A DNA stretch of 64,000 nt, taken from NCBI RefSeq assembly GCF_900090315.1, contig NZ_FMHZ01000002.1, forward strand, positions 3,264,501 to 3,328,500. The letters are read 5' to 3'. Under the pieces are notes generated by a model. That model searched no databases. It was given only the letters and a program-made list of their open reading frames with translations, and had not been told where the DNA came from. The position numbers were made by a program, and so were the translations under genes. Positions 43,514-52,275 of this stretch are shown here, in pieces. Position 1 is the stretch's first letter; every line of letters begins with the position of its first letter. This stretch comes from Micromonospora citrea (lineage in GTDB: Bacteria > Actinomycetota > Actinomycetes > Mycobacteriales > Micromonosporaceae).

Positions 43514-44155
43514 TCAGAGGAGGTCGGCGTCGTGGACCAGGATCGCGAGCTGCACCCGGTTGGCGAGCTGGAGCTTGGCGAGCGCGCGGCTCACGTGTGC
43601 CTTGACGGTCGCCTCGCTCATCGTCAGGCGGCGGGCGATCTCGGCGTTGCCGAGCCCCCGGCCCACCTCCCGGACGATCTCCAGCTCCCGCTCGGTGAGC
43701 TGGCCGAGCCGCTGCCGCGCGGCGTCCCGCCGGGCCGGGCCACGCTCGGCGAAGGAGTCGATCAGCCGCCGGGTCACGGTCGGGGCGAGCATCGCGTTGC
43801 CGGCGGCCACGGTACGCACCGCGGCGGCGAGGTCCCGGGGCGGCGTGTCCTTGAGCAGGAAGCCGACGGCTCCGGCGCGTAGCGCCCGGTGCACGTACTC
43901 GTCCTGATCGAAGGTGGTCAGCATGATCACCTTCGCGCCGGTGGCGACCAGCTCCGGCGCGGCGGTCAGCCCGTCGGTGCCCGGCATCCGGACGTCGAGC
44001 AGGACCACGTCGGGGCGGAGTCGCCGCGTCTCGGCCAGCGCCCCCGCCCCGTCGGCGGCCTCGCCGACGACGGTGAGCTCCGGCGCCGCCTCCAGGATCA
44101 GCCGCAGGCCGGAGCGGACGAGGTGCTCGTCGTCGACGACCAGGACCCGGATCAC
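43514..44155 (-). CDS. NarL/LuxR-type response regulator
   Basis: A 213-residue regulator: receiver domain with VLVVDDEHLVRSG, phospho-acceptor Asp in VVLLDVRMPGTDG and the Lys in FLLKDTP; C-terminal LuxR HTH TERELEIVREVGRGLGNAEI, then ATVKAHVSRALAKL. Start GTG 44155 overlaps the kinase's stop (GTGA). Targets probably include one of the DedA genes around it, but this is inference. Confidence 0.93.
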   Translation of the reverse strand: MIRVLVVDDEHLVRSGLRLILEAAPELTVVGEAADGAGALAETRRLRPDVVLLDVRMPGTDGLTAAPELVATGAKVIMLTTFDQDEYVHRALRAGAVGFLLKDTPPRDLAAAVRTVAAGNAMLAPTVTRRLIDSFAERGPARRDAARQRLGQLTERELEIVREVGRGLGNAEIARRLTMSEATVKAHVSRALAKLQLANRVQLAILVHDADLL

Positions 44156-45546
44156 GTCGCCTCCTCCACCGGGATCAGCGCCCGGACCAGGAAGCCGCCG
44201 TCGCACGGGCCGGCCTCCAGCCGCCCGCCCAGCAGCTCCACCCGCTCCCGCAGGCCGATCAGCCCGAGCCCCGCCCCCGGCAGGCCCACACCGCCCGCCG
44301 ACCCACCACCCGAGCCCCGCACCGCCGCACCCCCCGCCGGCCGACCCGCCGCACCCCGCACAGCCGCGCGATCCACCACCCGGCCACGTGCACCCGACAG
44401 ACCCGCATCGTCCGCCGACCCACCCGCCGCACCCCGCACGGCCGCGCGGTCCGCCACCCGGCCCCGCGCGCCCGGTCCGGGCTCGGCACCCTCCGGGGGC
44501 GCGCCCGCGTCCGCCCCGGGCACGCCGCCCGACGGGGTGTTGCGGACGCTGACCTCCACCCCGCCCGACAGGTGGCGCAGCCGGACGGTGGTGTCCGTGT
44601 CCGGCGCGTGCTTGCGGACGTTCGTCAGCGCCTCCTGGACCACCCGGTACACGGTCCGGCCGACGGTGGCGGGAACAGGCCGGGGCGTCCCCTCGTCGCG
44701 CCGGTCGACCCGGAGCCCGGCGGCGCGGGACTCCCGCACCAGGTCGTCGACGCCGGCCAGCCCGTCCGCAACGGTCGCCGGCCGGCCGGCGGGGCCGGGC
44801 TGGCGCAGCACGCCGAGCACCTCGCGCAGGTCGGTGAGGGCCTGCCGCCCGGTGGACCGGATCAGGGTCGCGGCCTCGACGGTCGCCGGGTCGGCGGCGG
44901 TGACCTCGAGCGCTCCCGCGTGCACCACCATCAGCGACACCCGGTGCGCCACCACGTCGTGCATCTCCCGGGCGATCCGGGCGCGCTCCTCGGCCCGGAC
45001 GCGCTCCGCGCGCGCCTCCTGCTCGCGTTCCAGCCGCTCGGCCCGGTCCCGCAGCACGCTGAGAGTGTCCCGGCGGGCGCGTATCCAGAGCCCGACGACC
45101 AGCGGAAACAACACGGTCAACGCGAACATCGCCGTCGCGTTGGCGGGCGTGGCGGTGGTCAGCCGCCGCTCGCCGCCGACGGCCACCCCGATCAGCACGC
45201 CCACGGCCGAGACCAGGGCCGCGCCGGCGAGGAAGGCGAGGAGCCGCCGCCGGTCCCGCAGCCGCAGGCCCGCCTGACCGGAGGCCACGACCGCCGCCGG
45301 CCAGGCCGCCAGGAGCAGCCACGCCGCGGCGGCCGCCACGAACAGCGGCCAGCACCGCGCGCGTACCGTCGCGGCGGCCCAGCCTGCGAGGACGGCGACG
45401 GCGAGGACCAACGCCCGGGGCAGCGGCGAGCGTGCCCCCAGCGCGCCGGTCGCCGACCCCCAGACCGCCGCCGCCACGACGACGGCGAGCAGCACGGGGG
45501 CGTACCGGTCGACGGTGTGGCGGAGCGCGACGGCGCGGGAGGTCAC
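44152..45546 (-). CDS. NarL-family sensor histidine kinase
   Basis: A 464-residue membrane kinase. Four or five N-terminal helices (VLLAVVVAAAVWGSAT, LFVAAAAAWLLLAAW, ALVSAVGVLIGVAVGG, LTVLFPLVVGLWI) precede a coiled segment and the HisKA_3 domain EERARIAREMHDVVAHRVSL with the phospho-His. The ATPase has VQEALTNVRKHA (N box) and GLGLIGLRERVELLGG (G box). Between these boxes sits an insertion of about 90 Gly/Ala/Arg/Val residues made of repeats (GRVADRAAVRGAAGG, GRVVDRAAVRGAAGR), absent from normal kinases. Overlaps the response regulator by 4 bp. Confidence 0.9.
   Translation of the reverse strand: MTSRAVALRHTVDRYAPVLLAVVVAAAVWGSATGALGARSPLPRALVLAVAVLAGWAAATVRARCWPLFVAAAAAWLLLAAWPAAVVASGQAGLRLRDRRRLLAFLAGAALVSAVGVLIGVAVGGERRLTTATPANATAMFALTVLFPLVVGLWIRARRDTLSVLRDRAERLEREQEARAERVRAEERARIAREMHDVVAHRVSLMVVHAGALEVTAADPATVEAATLIRSTGRQALTDLREVLGVLRQPGPAGRPATVADGLAGVDDLVRESRAAGLRVDRRDEGTPRPVPATVGRTVYRVVQEALTNVRKHAPDTDTTVRLRHLSGGVEVSVRNTPSGGVPGADAGAPPEGAEPGPGARGRVADRAAVRGAAGGSADDAGLSGARGRVVDRAAVRGAAGRPAGGAAVRGSGGGSAGGVGLPGAGLGLIGLRERVELLGGRLEAGPCDGGFLVRALIPVEEAT
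44290..44470 (-). repeat. In-frame repeat expansion inside the histidine-kinase gene
   Basis: The stretch between N and G boxes encodes two RAAVRGAAG(G/R) units and related GGSAGG/GRPAGG words. Nucleotide words CGCGCGATCCACCACCCGGCC-like (on the plus strand, CCGCACCCCGCAC-type) recur. No frame disruption. Confidence 0.6.
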
Positions 45547-45739
45547 GTCCCGAGCCTAGGCCGGACGGAGGCCGCTGCCGCCCGGCCTACGCTCGGCTGC
45601 CCGCGCCGCCCGCGCCCGACCCTGAGAAACCGCCGGGCCCGACCCGGATCCGTCTCCGGGTCGGGCACGACTTAAGTCGCACGTGCCGCCTGACCGTCGG
45701 CCGATGGCGGCGCCGTCCCGCCGCACCAGCATCGAGATC

Positions 45740-46381
45740 ATGGATTCGGTGCTCGACCTGCTCCACCAGACGATGTCCTCGCCCTGGGTCTACCTGGCGC
45801 TCTTCGCGATCGCGGTGATCGACGGCTTCTTCCCGGCGGTGCCCAGCGAGACGGCCGTGATCACCGCCGGCGTGTTCGCGGCGACCGGTCGGCCCGACCT
45901 GACGGCCGTGATCGTGGTCGCGGCGGCCGGCGCGCTGGTCGGCGACCACGTCTCGTACGCCATCGGCCGGCACGGCGGCGGTCGGCTGCTCGCCCGCCTG
46001 CCCGAGGGCGGCCGGCGGCGTGCCGCCTACGAGTGGGCGCGGCGCGGGATCGCCACCCGGGGCGGGCTGATCCTCACCGTCGCCCGGTACGTCCCGGGTG
46101 GCCGGACCGCCGTCACGATGACCATGGGCGCGACCCGCTTCCCCCGGCGGCGGTTCCTCGCCTTCGACGCGCTCGCCGCCTGCTCGTGGGGCGTCTACTC
46201 GGCGCTCGTCGGCTACCTGGGCGGGCTCGCCTTCGAGCAGGACCCGATCCGCGGGCTGCTGCTCGGCCTGGGCCTCGCCCTGACGGTGACCCTGGTGGTG
46301 GAGGTGACCCGCTGGCTCGTCGGCCGCCGCCGGGCGGCCTCCGCCGCGCCGGCCCGGGAGCCGGTCAGGCTGCCGCGCTGA
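45740..46381 (+). CDS. DedA-family membrane protein, second copy
   Basis: A 213-residue paralogue of the protein at 42860, with matching segments (AVIDGFFPAVPSETAVI, GDHVSYAIGR, ARYVPGGRTAVTMTMGA, GYLGGLAFEQDP). ATG 45740 is preferred to an upstream start at 45683 because it aligns with the first copy's start (MDSVLDLL versus MESALDLL). The pair probably arose by duplication, with the two-component genes between them reading the other way. Confidence 0.9.
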   Translation: MDSVLDLLHQTMSSPWVYLALFAIAVIDGFFPAVPSETAVITAGVFAATGRPDLTAVIVVAAAGALVGDHVSYAIGRHGGGRLLARLPEGGRRRAAYEWARRGIATRGGLILTVARYVPGGRTAVTMTMGATRFPRRRFLAFDALAACSWGVYSALVGYLGGLAFEQDPIRGLLLGLGLALTVTLVVEVTRWLVGRRRAASAAPAREPVRLPR

Positions 46382-46462
46382 CCCGCTCGGGCGGCCTGCG
46401 CCGCGCCGGCCCGAAAGCCGGCCAGGTCGCCGGGCTGACCCCGCTCCTCCCGGCCCGGCTTC

Positions 46463-47110
46463 CTACCGCCCGGGCCGCCAGGTGGCGCCGGCCAGCAGCT
46501 GCCCGGCCCCGAGCCAGGCGACGTTCATCATCCGGGTCGCGGTCTTCTCCGGATCGGCGTCCGGGTGGTCAGCGAGCCAGTCGGCCAGCGACTCGGTCGC
46601 CCCCACCAGGGCGTACGCGACGACCTCCAGGTCGGTCTCGCCGGCCTCGCGCCCCTCGGCGCGCAGCGCGTGGTCGAGCATCCCGGCGACGATGTCGACC
46701 AGTCGGGCGCGCATGCCCGCCAGCTCGCCGGCGAACGGCTGCTCGCCCCGGGCCTGCCGGTAGAGCACCGCCCACCCGTCCCGGTGCGCTCCGACGAAGC
46801 CGAAGAACGCCCGCAGGCCGCGCCAGAGCCGCTCGTCGGCCGGCAGCTCCGGGGCCGCCGCCCCGGCGATGGCCTGCATCATCCGGGTGCCCTCCCGGTG
46901 CAGGCAGGCGACGAAGAGTTCCTCCTTGGTGCCGAGGTACGCGTAGACCATCGGCTTCGAGATGCCGGCGTCCTCGGCGATCTCGTCCATGCTGGCCGCG
47001 TGGAACCCCCTGCGGGAGAAGACTTTCACGGCCGCGTCGAGCATCTGCTGCTCGCGTACGGCACGGGGGAGGCGCTTGAAGGTGGGTGCGGTGGACACCC
47101 TTGCGAGCAT
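46463..47110 (-). CDS. TetR-family transcriptional regulator
   Basis: A 215-residue regulator. The HTH is AAVKVFSRRGFHAASMDEIAEDAGISKPMVYAYLGTKEEL in the usual N-terminal position; the C-terminal ligand-binding domain is helical. It is divergent from SCP2/acyl-CoA dehydrogenase genes, and a perfect 13-bp-arm palindrome lies between them, so it probably represses that lipid operon in response to an acyl-CoA-like ligand. ATG 47110 or GTG 47098 could be the start. Confidence 0.9.
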   Translation of the reverse strand: MLARVSTAPTFKRLPRAVREQQMLDAAVKVFSRRGFHAASMDEIAEDAGISKPMVYAYLGTKEELFVACLHREGTRMMQAIAGAAAPELPADERLWRGLRAFFGFVGAHRDGWAVLYRQARGEQPFAGELAGMRARLVDIVAGMLDHALRAEGREAGETDLEVVAYALVGATESLADWLADHPDADPEKTATRMMNVAWLGAGQLLAGATWRPGR

Positions 47111-47142
47111 ACCTACTCGTGCGTAGGGTTACGCACGAGTAG
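47101..47142 (+). promoter_or_regulatory. Promoter and TetR operator of the SCP2/acyl-CoA dehydrogenase operon
   Basis: TTGCGA (47101-47106), 17 bp, TAGGGT (47124-47129) forms a promoter toward the SCP2 gene. A perfect inverted repeat, CTACTCGTGCGTA (47113-47125), GGGT, and its complement (47130-47142), covers the spacer and -10. Confidence 0.6.
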
Positions 47143-47166
47143 CCAATACCCGGAAGGTGCAGCCCC

Positions 47167-47619
47167 ATGACTGACTTCGACCCGGCCAACTTCGCGAACG
47201 TCGGCCCCAAGGAGTTCGCCCAGCTGGTCAAGTCCACCCCGGACGACAAGATCGCCGAGGTCATGTCCGGCGACCTGCGCGGCAAGATCCTCAGCGAGGT
47301 CTTCGGCCGGATGCCGCAGCTCTTCCGCGCCGACCGGGCGGGCTCGACCAACGCGGTCATCCACTGGAACATCACCGGCCGTCCCGACGGCGGCACCGAC
47401 ACCTACGAGGTGGTCGTCGCCGACGGCGCCTGCACCGTCAACGAGACCCCGCAGCACGACCCGAAGCTCAGCCTCACCATGGGCCCGGTCGAGTTCCTGA
47501 AGATCGTCTCCGGTGGCGCGAACCCCGTCATGATGTTCATGACCGGCAAGCTCAAGGCCAAGGGCGACCTGGGCCTGGCAGCCAACATCGCCAACCTGTT
47601 CGACATCCCCAAGGCCTGA
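47167..47619 (+). CDS. SCP2 sterol-binding-domain protein
   Basis: A 150-residue lipid-binding protein with the SCP2 pattern: an N-terminal helix, FRADRAGSTNAVIHWNITG sheet, and the hydrophobic C-terminal tunnel helices (LSLTMGPVEFLKIVSGGANP, MMFMTGKLKAKGDLGLA). It would carry acyl-CoA or sterol ligands to the adjacent acyl-CoA dehydrogenase (gap 1 bp). GGAAGG precedes ATG 47167. Confidence 0.9.
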   Translation: MTDFDPANFANVGPKEFAQLVKSTPDDKIAEVMSGDLRGKILSEVFGRMPQLFRADRAGSTNAVIHWNITGRPDGGTDTYEVVVADGACTVNETPQHDPKLSLTMGPVEFLKIVSGGANPVMMFMTGKLKAKGDLGLAANIANLFDIPKA

Positions 47620-47620
47620 G

Positions 47621-48835
47621 ATGGCCGAGTTCTCGCTCGACCTGAACGAGGAACAGCGGGATCTGCGCGACTGGGTGCACGGCTTCGCCGCCGAGGTCGT
47701 GCGCCCGGCCGCGGCCGAGTGGGACGCCCGGGAGGAGACCCCCTGGCCGATCATCCAGGAGGCGGCGAAGGTCGGCCTGTACGGCTTCGAGTTCCTCGCC
47801 ACCTGCTGGGCCGACCCCACCGGCCTCTCCCTCCCGATCGCCAGCGAGGAGCTCTTCTGGGGTGACGCCGGCATCGGGCTGGGCATCTTCGGCACCTCCC
47901 TCGCGGTGGCCGCGATCTACGGCGCGGGCACCCCCGACCAGATGGTCGAATGGGTGCCGCAGTGCTTCGGCACCGTCGACGAACCGGCCGTCGCCGCGTT
48001 CTGCACCACCGAGCCCGAGGCCGGCTCCGACGTCGGCGCGATGCGCACCCGGGCCGTCTACGACGAGGCGAGCGACGAGTGGGTGCTGAGCGGCCAGAAG
48101 GCGTACGCCACCAACGGCGGGATCGCCGGGGTGCACGTGGTCACCGCCTCGGTCGACCCGTCGCTCGGCTCCCGTGGGCAGGCGGCGTTCGTCGTACCGC
48201 CGGGCACCGCCGGGCTGACCGCGACCCGCAAGCTGCGCAAGCTGGGCCTGCGCGCGTCGCACACCGCCGACGTCTTCCTCGACGACGTACGCGTGCCGGG
48301 GCGCTGCCTCCTCGGCGGCAGGGACGCCCTGGACGAGCGGTTGGCGCGGGCCCGTTCCGGCCGGCGCGCCTCCGGCCAGGCGGCGATGCGCACCTTCGAG
48401 CTGTCCCGACCCACGGTCGGCGCGCAGGCGCTGGGCGTGGCCCGGGCCGCCTACGAGTACGCCCTGGACTACGCGAAGGACCGGGTCCAGTTCGGCCGGC
48501 CGATCATCGAGAACCAGGCGGTCGCGTTCGCGCTGGCCGACATGAAGACGGAGATCGACGCCGCCCGGCTGCTGGTCTGGCGGGCCTCCTGGATGGGCCG
48601 CAACAACCGGCCCTTCACCGCCGGCGAGGGCTCGATGTCCAAGCTGAAGGCCGGCGAGGTGGCCGTCTCCGTCACCGAGAAGGCCGTGCAGCTGCTCGGC
48701 GGGGCCGGGTTCCTGCGGGACCACCCGGTCGAGCGCTGGTACCGGGACGCCAAGATCTACACCATCTTCGAGGGCACCTCCGAGATCCAGCGACTGGTCA
48801 TCTCCCGCGCCATCTCCGGCGTCCAGATCCGCTGA
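47621..48835 (+). CDS. Acyl-CoA dehydrogenase
   Basis: A 404-residue flavoprotein that introduces the 2,3 double bond in acyl-CoA. N-terminal helices, FCTTEPEAGSDVGAMRTRA, the flavin-binding middle sheet, and the C-terminal YAKDRVQFGRPIIENQAV and TIFEGTSEIQRLVISR, whose Glu is the catalytic base, are all in place. It is the second gene of the SCP2 operon under the TetR regulator. Substrate chain length unknown. Confidence 0.93.
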   Translation: MAEFSLDLNEEQRDLRDWVHGFAAEVVRPAAAEWDAREETPWPIIQEAAKVGLYGFEFLATCWADPTGLSLPIASEELFWGDAGIGLGIFGTSLAVAAIYGAGTPDQMVEWVPQCFGTVDEPAVAAFCTTEPEAGSDVGAMRTRAVYDEASDEWVLSGQKAYATNGGIAGVHVVTASVDPSLGSRGQAAFVVPPGTAGLTATRKLRKLGLRASHTADVFLDDVRVPGRCLLGGRDALDERLARARSGRRASGQAAMRTFELSRPTVGAQALGVARAAYEYALDYAKDRVQFGRPIIENQAVAFALADMKTEIDAARLLVWRASWMGRNNRPFTAGEGSMSKLKAGEVAVSVTEKAVQLLGGAGFLRDHPVERWYRDAKIYTIFEGTSEIQRLVISRAISGVQIR

Positions 48836-48880
48836 CCCCGCACCCCGCCCGACCGGGCCGTCGCCGAGCGGCCCGAGCGA

Positions 48881-49062
48881 CCGCAGCCCCCCGATGGGCC
48901 GCCGTCCAGCGGCTCGGACCGACCGCAGCAACCCCGAAGGGCCGCCCACCAGCGGCCTGAACGACCGCAGCAACCCCGAAGGGCCGCCGACCAGCGGCCC
49001 GAACGACCGCAGCAACCCCGAAGGGCCGCCCACCAGCGGCCCGAACGACCGCAGCACCCCGA
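48881..49062. repeat. 42-bp tandem repeat (four full copies plus a partial)
   Basis: Units begin CCGCAGC at 48881, 48923, 48965, 49007 and 49049, an exact 42-bp period. They occupy most of the 311-bp space between the acyl-CoA dehydrogenase stop and the acyl-CoA ligase start; nothing else is seen there except the ligase's GAGGAGG. Confidence 0.9.
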
Positions 49063-49146
49063 CCAGCCCCGGCGCGTGATCGAAGTGATCGCCCGCGGAG
49101 GGACCCCGTGCGGGGCCCTCCGCGCACCGCACGAGGAGGCCACGTC

Positions 49147-50709
49147 ATGGACCTGCCGTTCGTCGTCGCCACCCTGACCCGGCGCGGGTTACTCACCCCC
49201 GGCCGGCCGTCCCGCATCGCCGCCCAGCTCGGCGCGCTGCGCAAGTGGGGCCTGAGCCTCGGCGGCGAGCTGCGCCAGGCCACCGCCCGCAACCCCGACC
49301 GGACGGTGGTGATCGACGAGGAGGGCGCCGAGCTGACGTACGCCGAACTGCTGGACCGGGCCGAGCGGACGGCCCGGGCGATGCGGGCGGCGCTCGGGGT
49401 GCGGGCCGGCGACCGGGTCGGCGTGCTGTGCCGCAACCACCACGGCCTGATCGAGACGATCGTGGCCGCCACCCTGCTCGGCGCGGACGCCGTGCTCGTC
49501 AACACCGGGCTCTCCGCCGCTCAGCTCGCCACCGTCGCGGAGGAGCAGCGGCTGCGGGTGCTGGTGCACGACGCGGAGTTCGCCGAGCGGGTCGTCGGCC
49601 TGCCCGCCGAGGTGCACCGGCTCGACGAGCGCGCCCGGGAGGAGCTGGTGGCCGGCGCGTCCCCCGGCGCGCTGCGTCCGCCGGAACGCGACGGCCGGAT
49701 CATCGTGCTCACCTCCGGCACCACCGGCGCCCCGAAGGGCGCCCGACGCCCGACGCCGCACGGGTTCGGGCCGCTGGTCTCCATCATCGACCGCATCCCC
49801 CTGCACGCCGGGGACCGGGTGCTGATCGCCGCGCCGATCTTCCACACCTGGGGGTTCGCGGCCCTCCAGGTGTGCTTCGCCCTGCGGGCCACGATCGTGC
49901 TGCACCGCCGGTTCGACCCGGCCGCCACGCTCGCCGCCCTGACGCGGCAGCGCTGCGACGCGCTCTTCGCCGTGCCGGTGATGCTGCAGCGGCTGCTGGA
50001 GGTGCCCCCGCCGGACCCACGTCCCCCGTTGAAGGTGGTCGCGGTCAGCGGGTCCGCGCTGCCCGGCGGCCTCGCCCCCAGGTTCATGGACGTCTACGGC
50101 GACGTGCTCTACAACCTGTACGGCTCGACCGAGGTCTCCTGGGCCTCCATCGCGGACCCGGCCGACCTGCGCGCGGCGCCCACCACGGCCGGCCGCCCGC
50201 CGCACGGCACCCGGCTGGCGATCCTCGACACGGCCGGCGAGCCGGTGCCGGACGGCGCGGTGGGCCGGATCTTCGTCGGCAACGAGATGCTCTTCGAGGG
50301 CTACACCTCCGGCGCCACCCGGGAGCGCCGCGACGGGCTGCTCGACACCGGCGACCTGGGCCGGCTCGACGCCGACGGGCTGCTCTTCGTCGACGGCCGG
50401 GCGGACGACATGATCGTCTCGGGCGGGGAGAACGTCTTCCCGTCCGAGGTGGAGGACCTGCTGGCCGGGCTGCCGCAGGTGCGCGAGGCCGCGGTGATCG
50501 GCGTACCCGACCCCGAGTACGGCCAGCGGCTCGCCGCGTTCCTCGCCCTGCACCCCGGCGAGACCCTCGACCCGGAGGCCGTCCGCGAGTACGTCCGGCA
50601 CTACCTGGCCCGCTTCTCCGTGCCCCGCGACGTCGTCTTCGTCAGGTACCTTCCGCGCAACGCGACCGGCAAGGTGCTCACCCGCGAACTGCGCCGCTAC
50701 TACACCTGA
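49147..50709 (+). CDS. Acyl-CoA synthetase (AMP-binding, FadD-like)
   Basis: A 520-residue adenylate-forming enzyme that activates fatty acids to acyl-CoA. Motifs: A3 LTSGTTGAPKGARR, A5 NLYGSTEVSW, A7 DGLLDTGDLG, A8 GRADDMIVSGGENVFPSEVED, and the A10 Lys in PRNATGKVLTREL. GAGGAGG precedes ATG 49147. With the acyl-CoA dehydrogenase and SCP2 genes upstream it forms a lipid-degradation block. Its relationship to mycobacterial FadD12-type enzymes is an impression only. Confidence 0.92.
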   Translation: MDLPFVVATLTRRGLLTPGRPSRIAAQLGALRKWGLSLGGELRQATARNPDRTVVIDEEGAELTYAELLDRAERTARAMRAALGVRAGDRVGVLCRNHHGLIETIVAATLLGADAVLVNTGLSAAQLATVAEEQRLRVLVHDAEFAERVVGLPAEVHRLDERAREELVAGASPGALRPPERDGRIIVLTSGTTGAPKGARRPTPHGFGPLVSIIDRIPLHAGDRVLIAAPIFHTWGFAALQVCFALRATIVLHRRFDPAATLAALTRQRCDALFAVPVMLQRLLEVPPPDPRPPLKVVAVSGSALPGGLAPRFMDVYGDVLYNLYGSTEVSWASIADPADLRAAPTTAGRPPHGTRLAILDTAGEPVPDGAVGRIFVGNEMLFEGYTSGATRERRDGLLDTGDLGRLDADGLLFVDGRADDMIVSGGENVFPSEVEDLLAGLPQVREAAVIGVPDPEYGQRLAAFLALHPGETLDPEAVREYVRHYLARFSVPRDVVFVRYLPRNATGKVLTRELRRYYT

Positions 50710-50743
50710 CCGCCGGGCGGGCCGCTCGGTCCGGCGGGGCCGG

Positions 50744-50830
50744 GCGCCGGCCGTTCCCGTTCGCGGTCCCGCGCGCCGGCCGTCCCCGTTCGCGCTCCCG
50801 CGCGCCGGCCGTTCCCGTTCGCGGTCCCGC
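50744..50830. repeat. 29-bp tandem repeat (three copies)
   Basis: GCGCCGGCCGT(T/C)CCCGTTCGCG(G/C)TCCCGC units begin at 50744, 50773 and 50802 in the gap before the MFS gene. Confidence 0.8.
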
Positions 50831-50855
50831 CGGCGGCCCTTAGGCTGGCAGCACG

Positions 50856-52181
50856 ATGATCAGGTCAGAGCCCCGCCGCCGTACGCCGCTGCTGCTGGTC
50901 GAGGCGGCGACGCTGCTCTCGGGCATCGGCAACGGCGTGGCCACCGTGGCCCTGCCGTGGCTGGTGCTGGAACGCACCGGCAGCGCCACCGCCGCCGGTC
51001 TCGTCGCGGCGGCCACCGCGCTGCCGCTGCTGCTGTCGAGCCTCGTCTCCGGCACGGTCGTGGACCTGTTGGGCCGGCGGCGTACGGCCCTGGTCTCCGA
51101 CGCGCTCTCCGCCGTCTCGGTCGCCGCGATCCCGGCGCTGGACGCCCTGGTCGGGCTGAACCTCGGCTGGATCGTGGCGCTGGCCGCGCTCGGCGCCGTC
51201 TTCGACCCGGCCGGGCTGACCGCCCGGGAGACCCTGCTGCCGGCCGCCGCGCAGGCCGCCCGGTGGCGGATCGAACGGGCCAACGGCATCCACGAGGCGG
51301 TCTGGGGCCTCGCCTTCCTGATCGGGCCCGGCGTCGGCGGCGTGCTCATCGCCGCGATCGGGCCCGGCCCGACGCTCTGGGTCACCGCCGCCGGATTCGC
51401 GCTGGCCGTCGCGCTGGTCGCCGCCGTCCGGCTGCCCGGAGCCGGCCGCCCCGAGCGGCCCCCGGCCGGACTGTGGGCCGGCACCGCGGAGGGGCTGCGG
51501 TTCGTCTGGCGGGACCGGCTGCTGCGGACCATCGCGCTGATCACCATGGTGCTGGTCGCGCTCTACCTGCCGGTCGAGGGCGTGCTGCTGCCGGCGTGGT
51601 TCGTCGACCAGGGCGAGCCGGCCCGCCTCGGCGCGATCCTGATGGCGATGAGCGCCGGAGCGGTGGTCGGGGCGCTCGCCTCCGGCACGGCGGGACGGCG
51701 GATCCGGCGGCGCACCCTCATGGTGATCTCCCTCGTCGTCACCGGGGTGGCCCTGGTGGGCCTGGCCACCCTGCCGCCGTACCCGGCCATGCTCGGCTTC
51801 GCCGCCGTGATCGGGCTCGCGTACGGGCCGGTCAACCCGCTGGCCAACTACGCCATGCAGACCCGCACCCCGGAGCGGCTGCGCGGCCGGGTGGTCGGGG
51901 TGATGACCTCCTTCACGTACGCCGCCGGCCCGGCGGGCTACCTGGCCGCCGGGCCGTTGGTGGAGTGGCTCGGGCTGCGCCCGGCGTTCCTGCTGCTCGC
52001 CGGGGCGCTGCTGGTGGCGGCGCTGGTCGCCGCGCCGCTGCCGGTGCTGCGGACGCTGGACGAGCCGCCCCGCCACCCGCCCGCCCCGGTCGGCGGCACG
52101 TCCGGCCGGGTCGAGGGCCCGCTCCCGCTCGGCGAGCAGTGGGCGCCCTCGGCGCACCGGGACCCGCCGGGTCAGGGGTAG
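50856..52181 (+). CDS. MFS transporter
   Basis: A 441-residue major-facilitator-superfamily permease with about ten to twelve hydrophobic helices. The N-half loop 2-3 motif is DLLGRRRTALVSDAL; the middle loop is GLRFVWRDRLLRTIALITMV; the C-half repeats the pattern with GRRIRRRTLMVISLV. This is the MFS_3/efflux type. A Pro/Gly-rich cytosolic tail follows. Substrate unknown; no operon partner. Confidence 0.88.
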   Translation: MIRSEPRRRTPLLLVEAATLLSGIGNGVATVALPWLVLERTGSATAAGLVAAATALPLLLSSLVSGTVVDLLGRRRTALVSDALSAVSVAAIPALDALVGLNLGWIVALAALGAVFDPAGLTARETLLPAAAQAARWRIERANGIHEAVWGLAFLIGPGVGGVLIAAIGPGPTLWVTAAGFALAVALVAAVRLPGAGRPERPPAGLWAGTAEGLRFVWRDRLLRTIALITMVLVALYLPVEGVLLPAWFVDQGEPARLGAILMAMSAGAVVGALASGTAGRRIRRRTLMVISLVVTGVALVGLATLPPYPAMLGFAAVIGLAYGPVNPLANYAMQTRTPERLRGRVVGVMTSFTYAAGPAGYLAAGPLVEWLGLRPAFLLLAGALLVAALVAAPLPVLRTLDEPPRHPPAPVGGTSGRVEGPLPLGEQWAPSAHRDPPGQG

Positions 52182-52275
52182 AGCGTGGACCCGGGCGTGG
52201 TGGCGATGGCGGTCAACTGCGCCACCTCCTCGCCTCACCGCTCAAACGGAGGCCGGAAGGGTGGAGGTTGCCCGG

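Noticed and set aside
48881..49062. Possible CRISPR array at the 42-bp repeat
   Set aside because: The units are contiguous with no unique spacers, and no cas genes are present.
47552..49132. Minus-strand reading over the acyl-CoA dehydrogenase, with repeated LLRSFGPLVGGPSG words
   Set aside because: The repeated words are the 42-bp tandem repeat translated in reverse; the rest is antisense to a complete acyl-CoA dehydrogenase gene.
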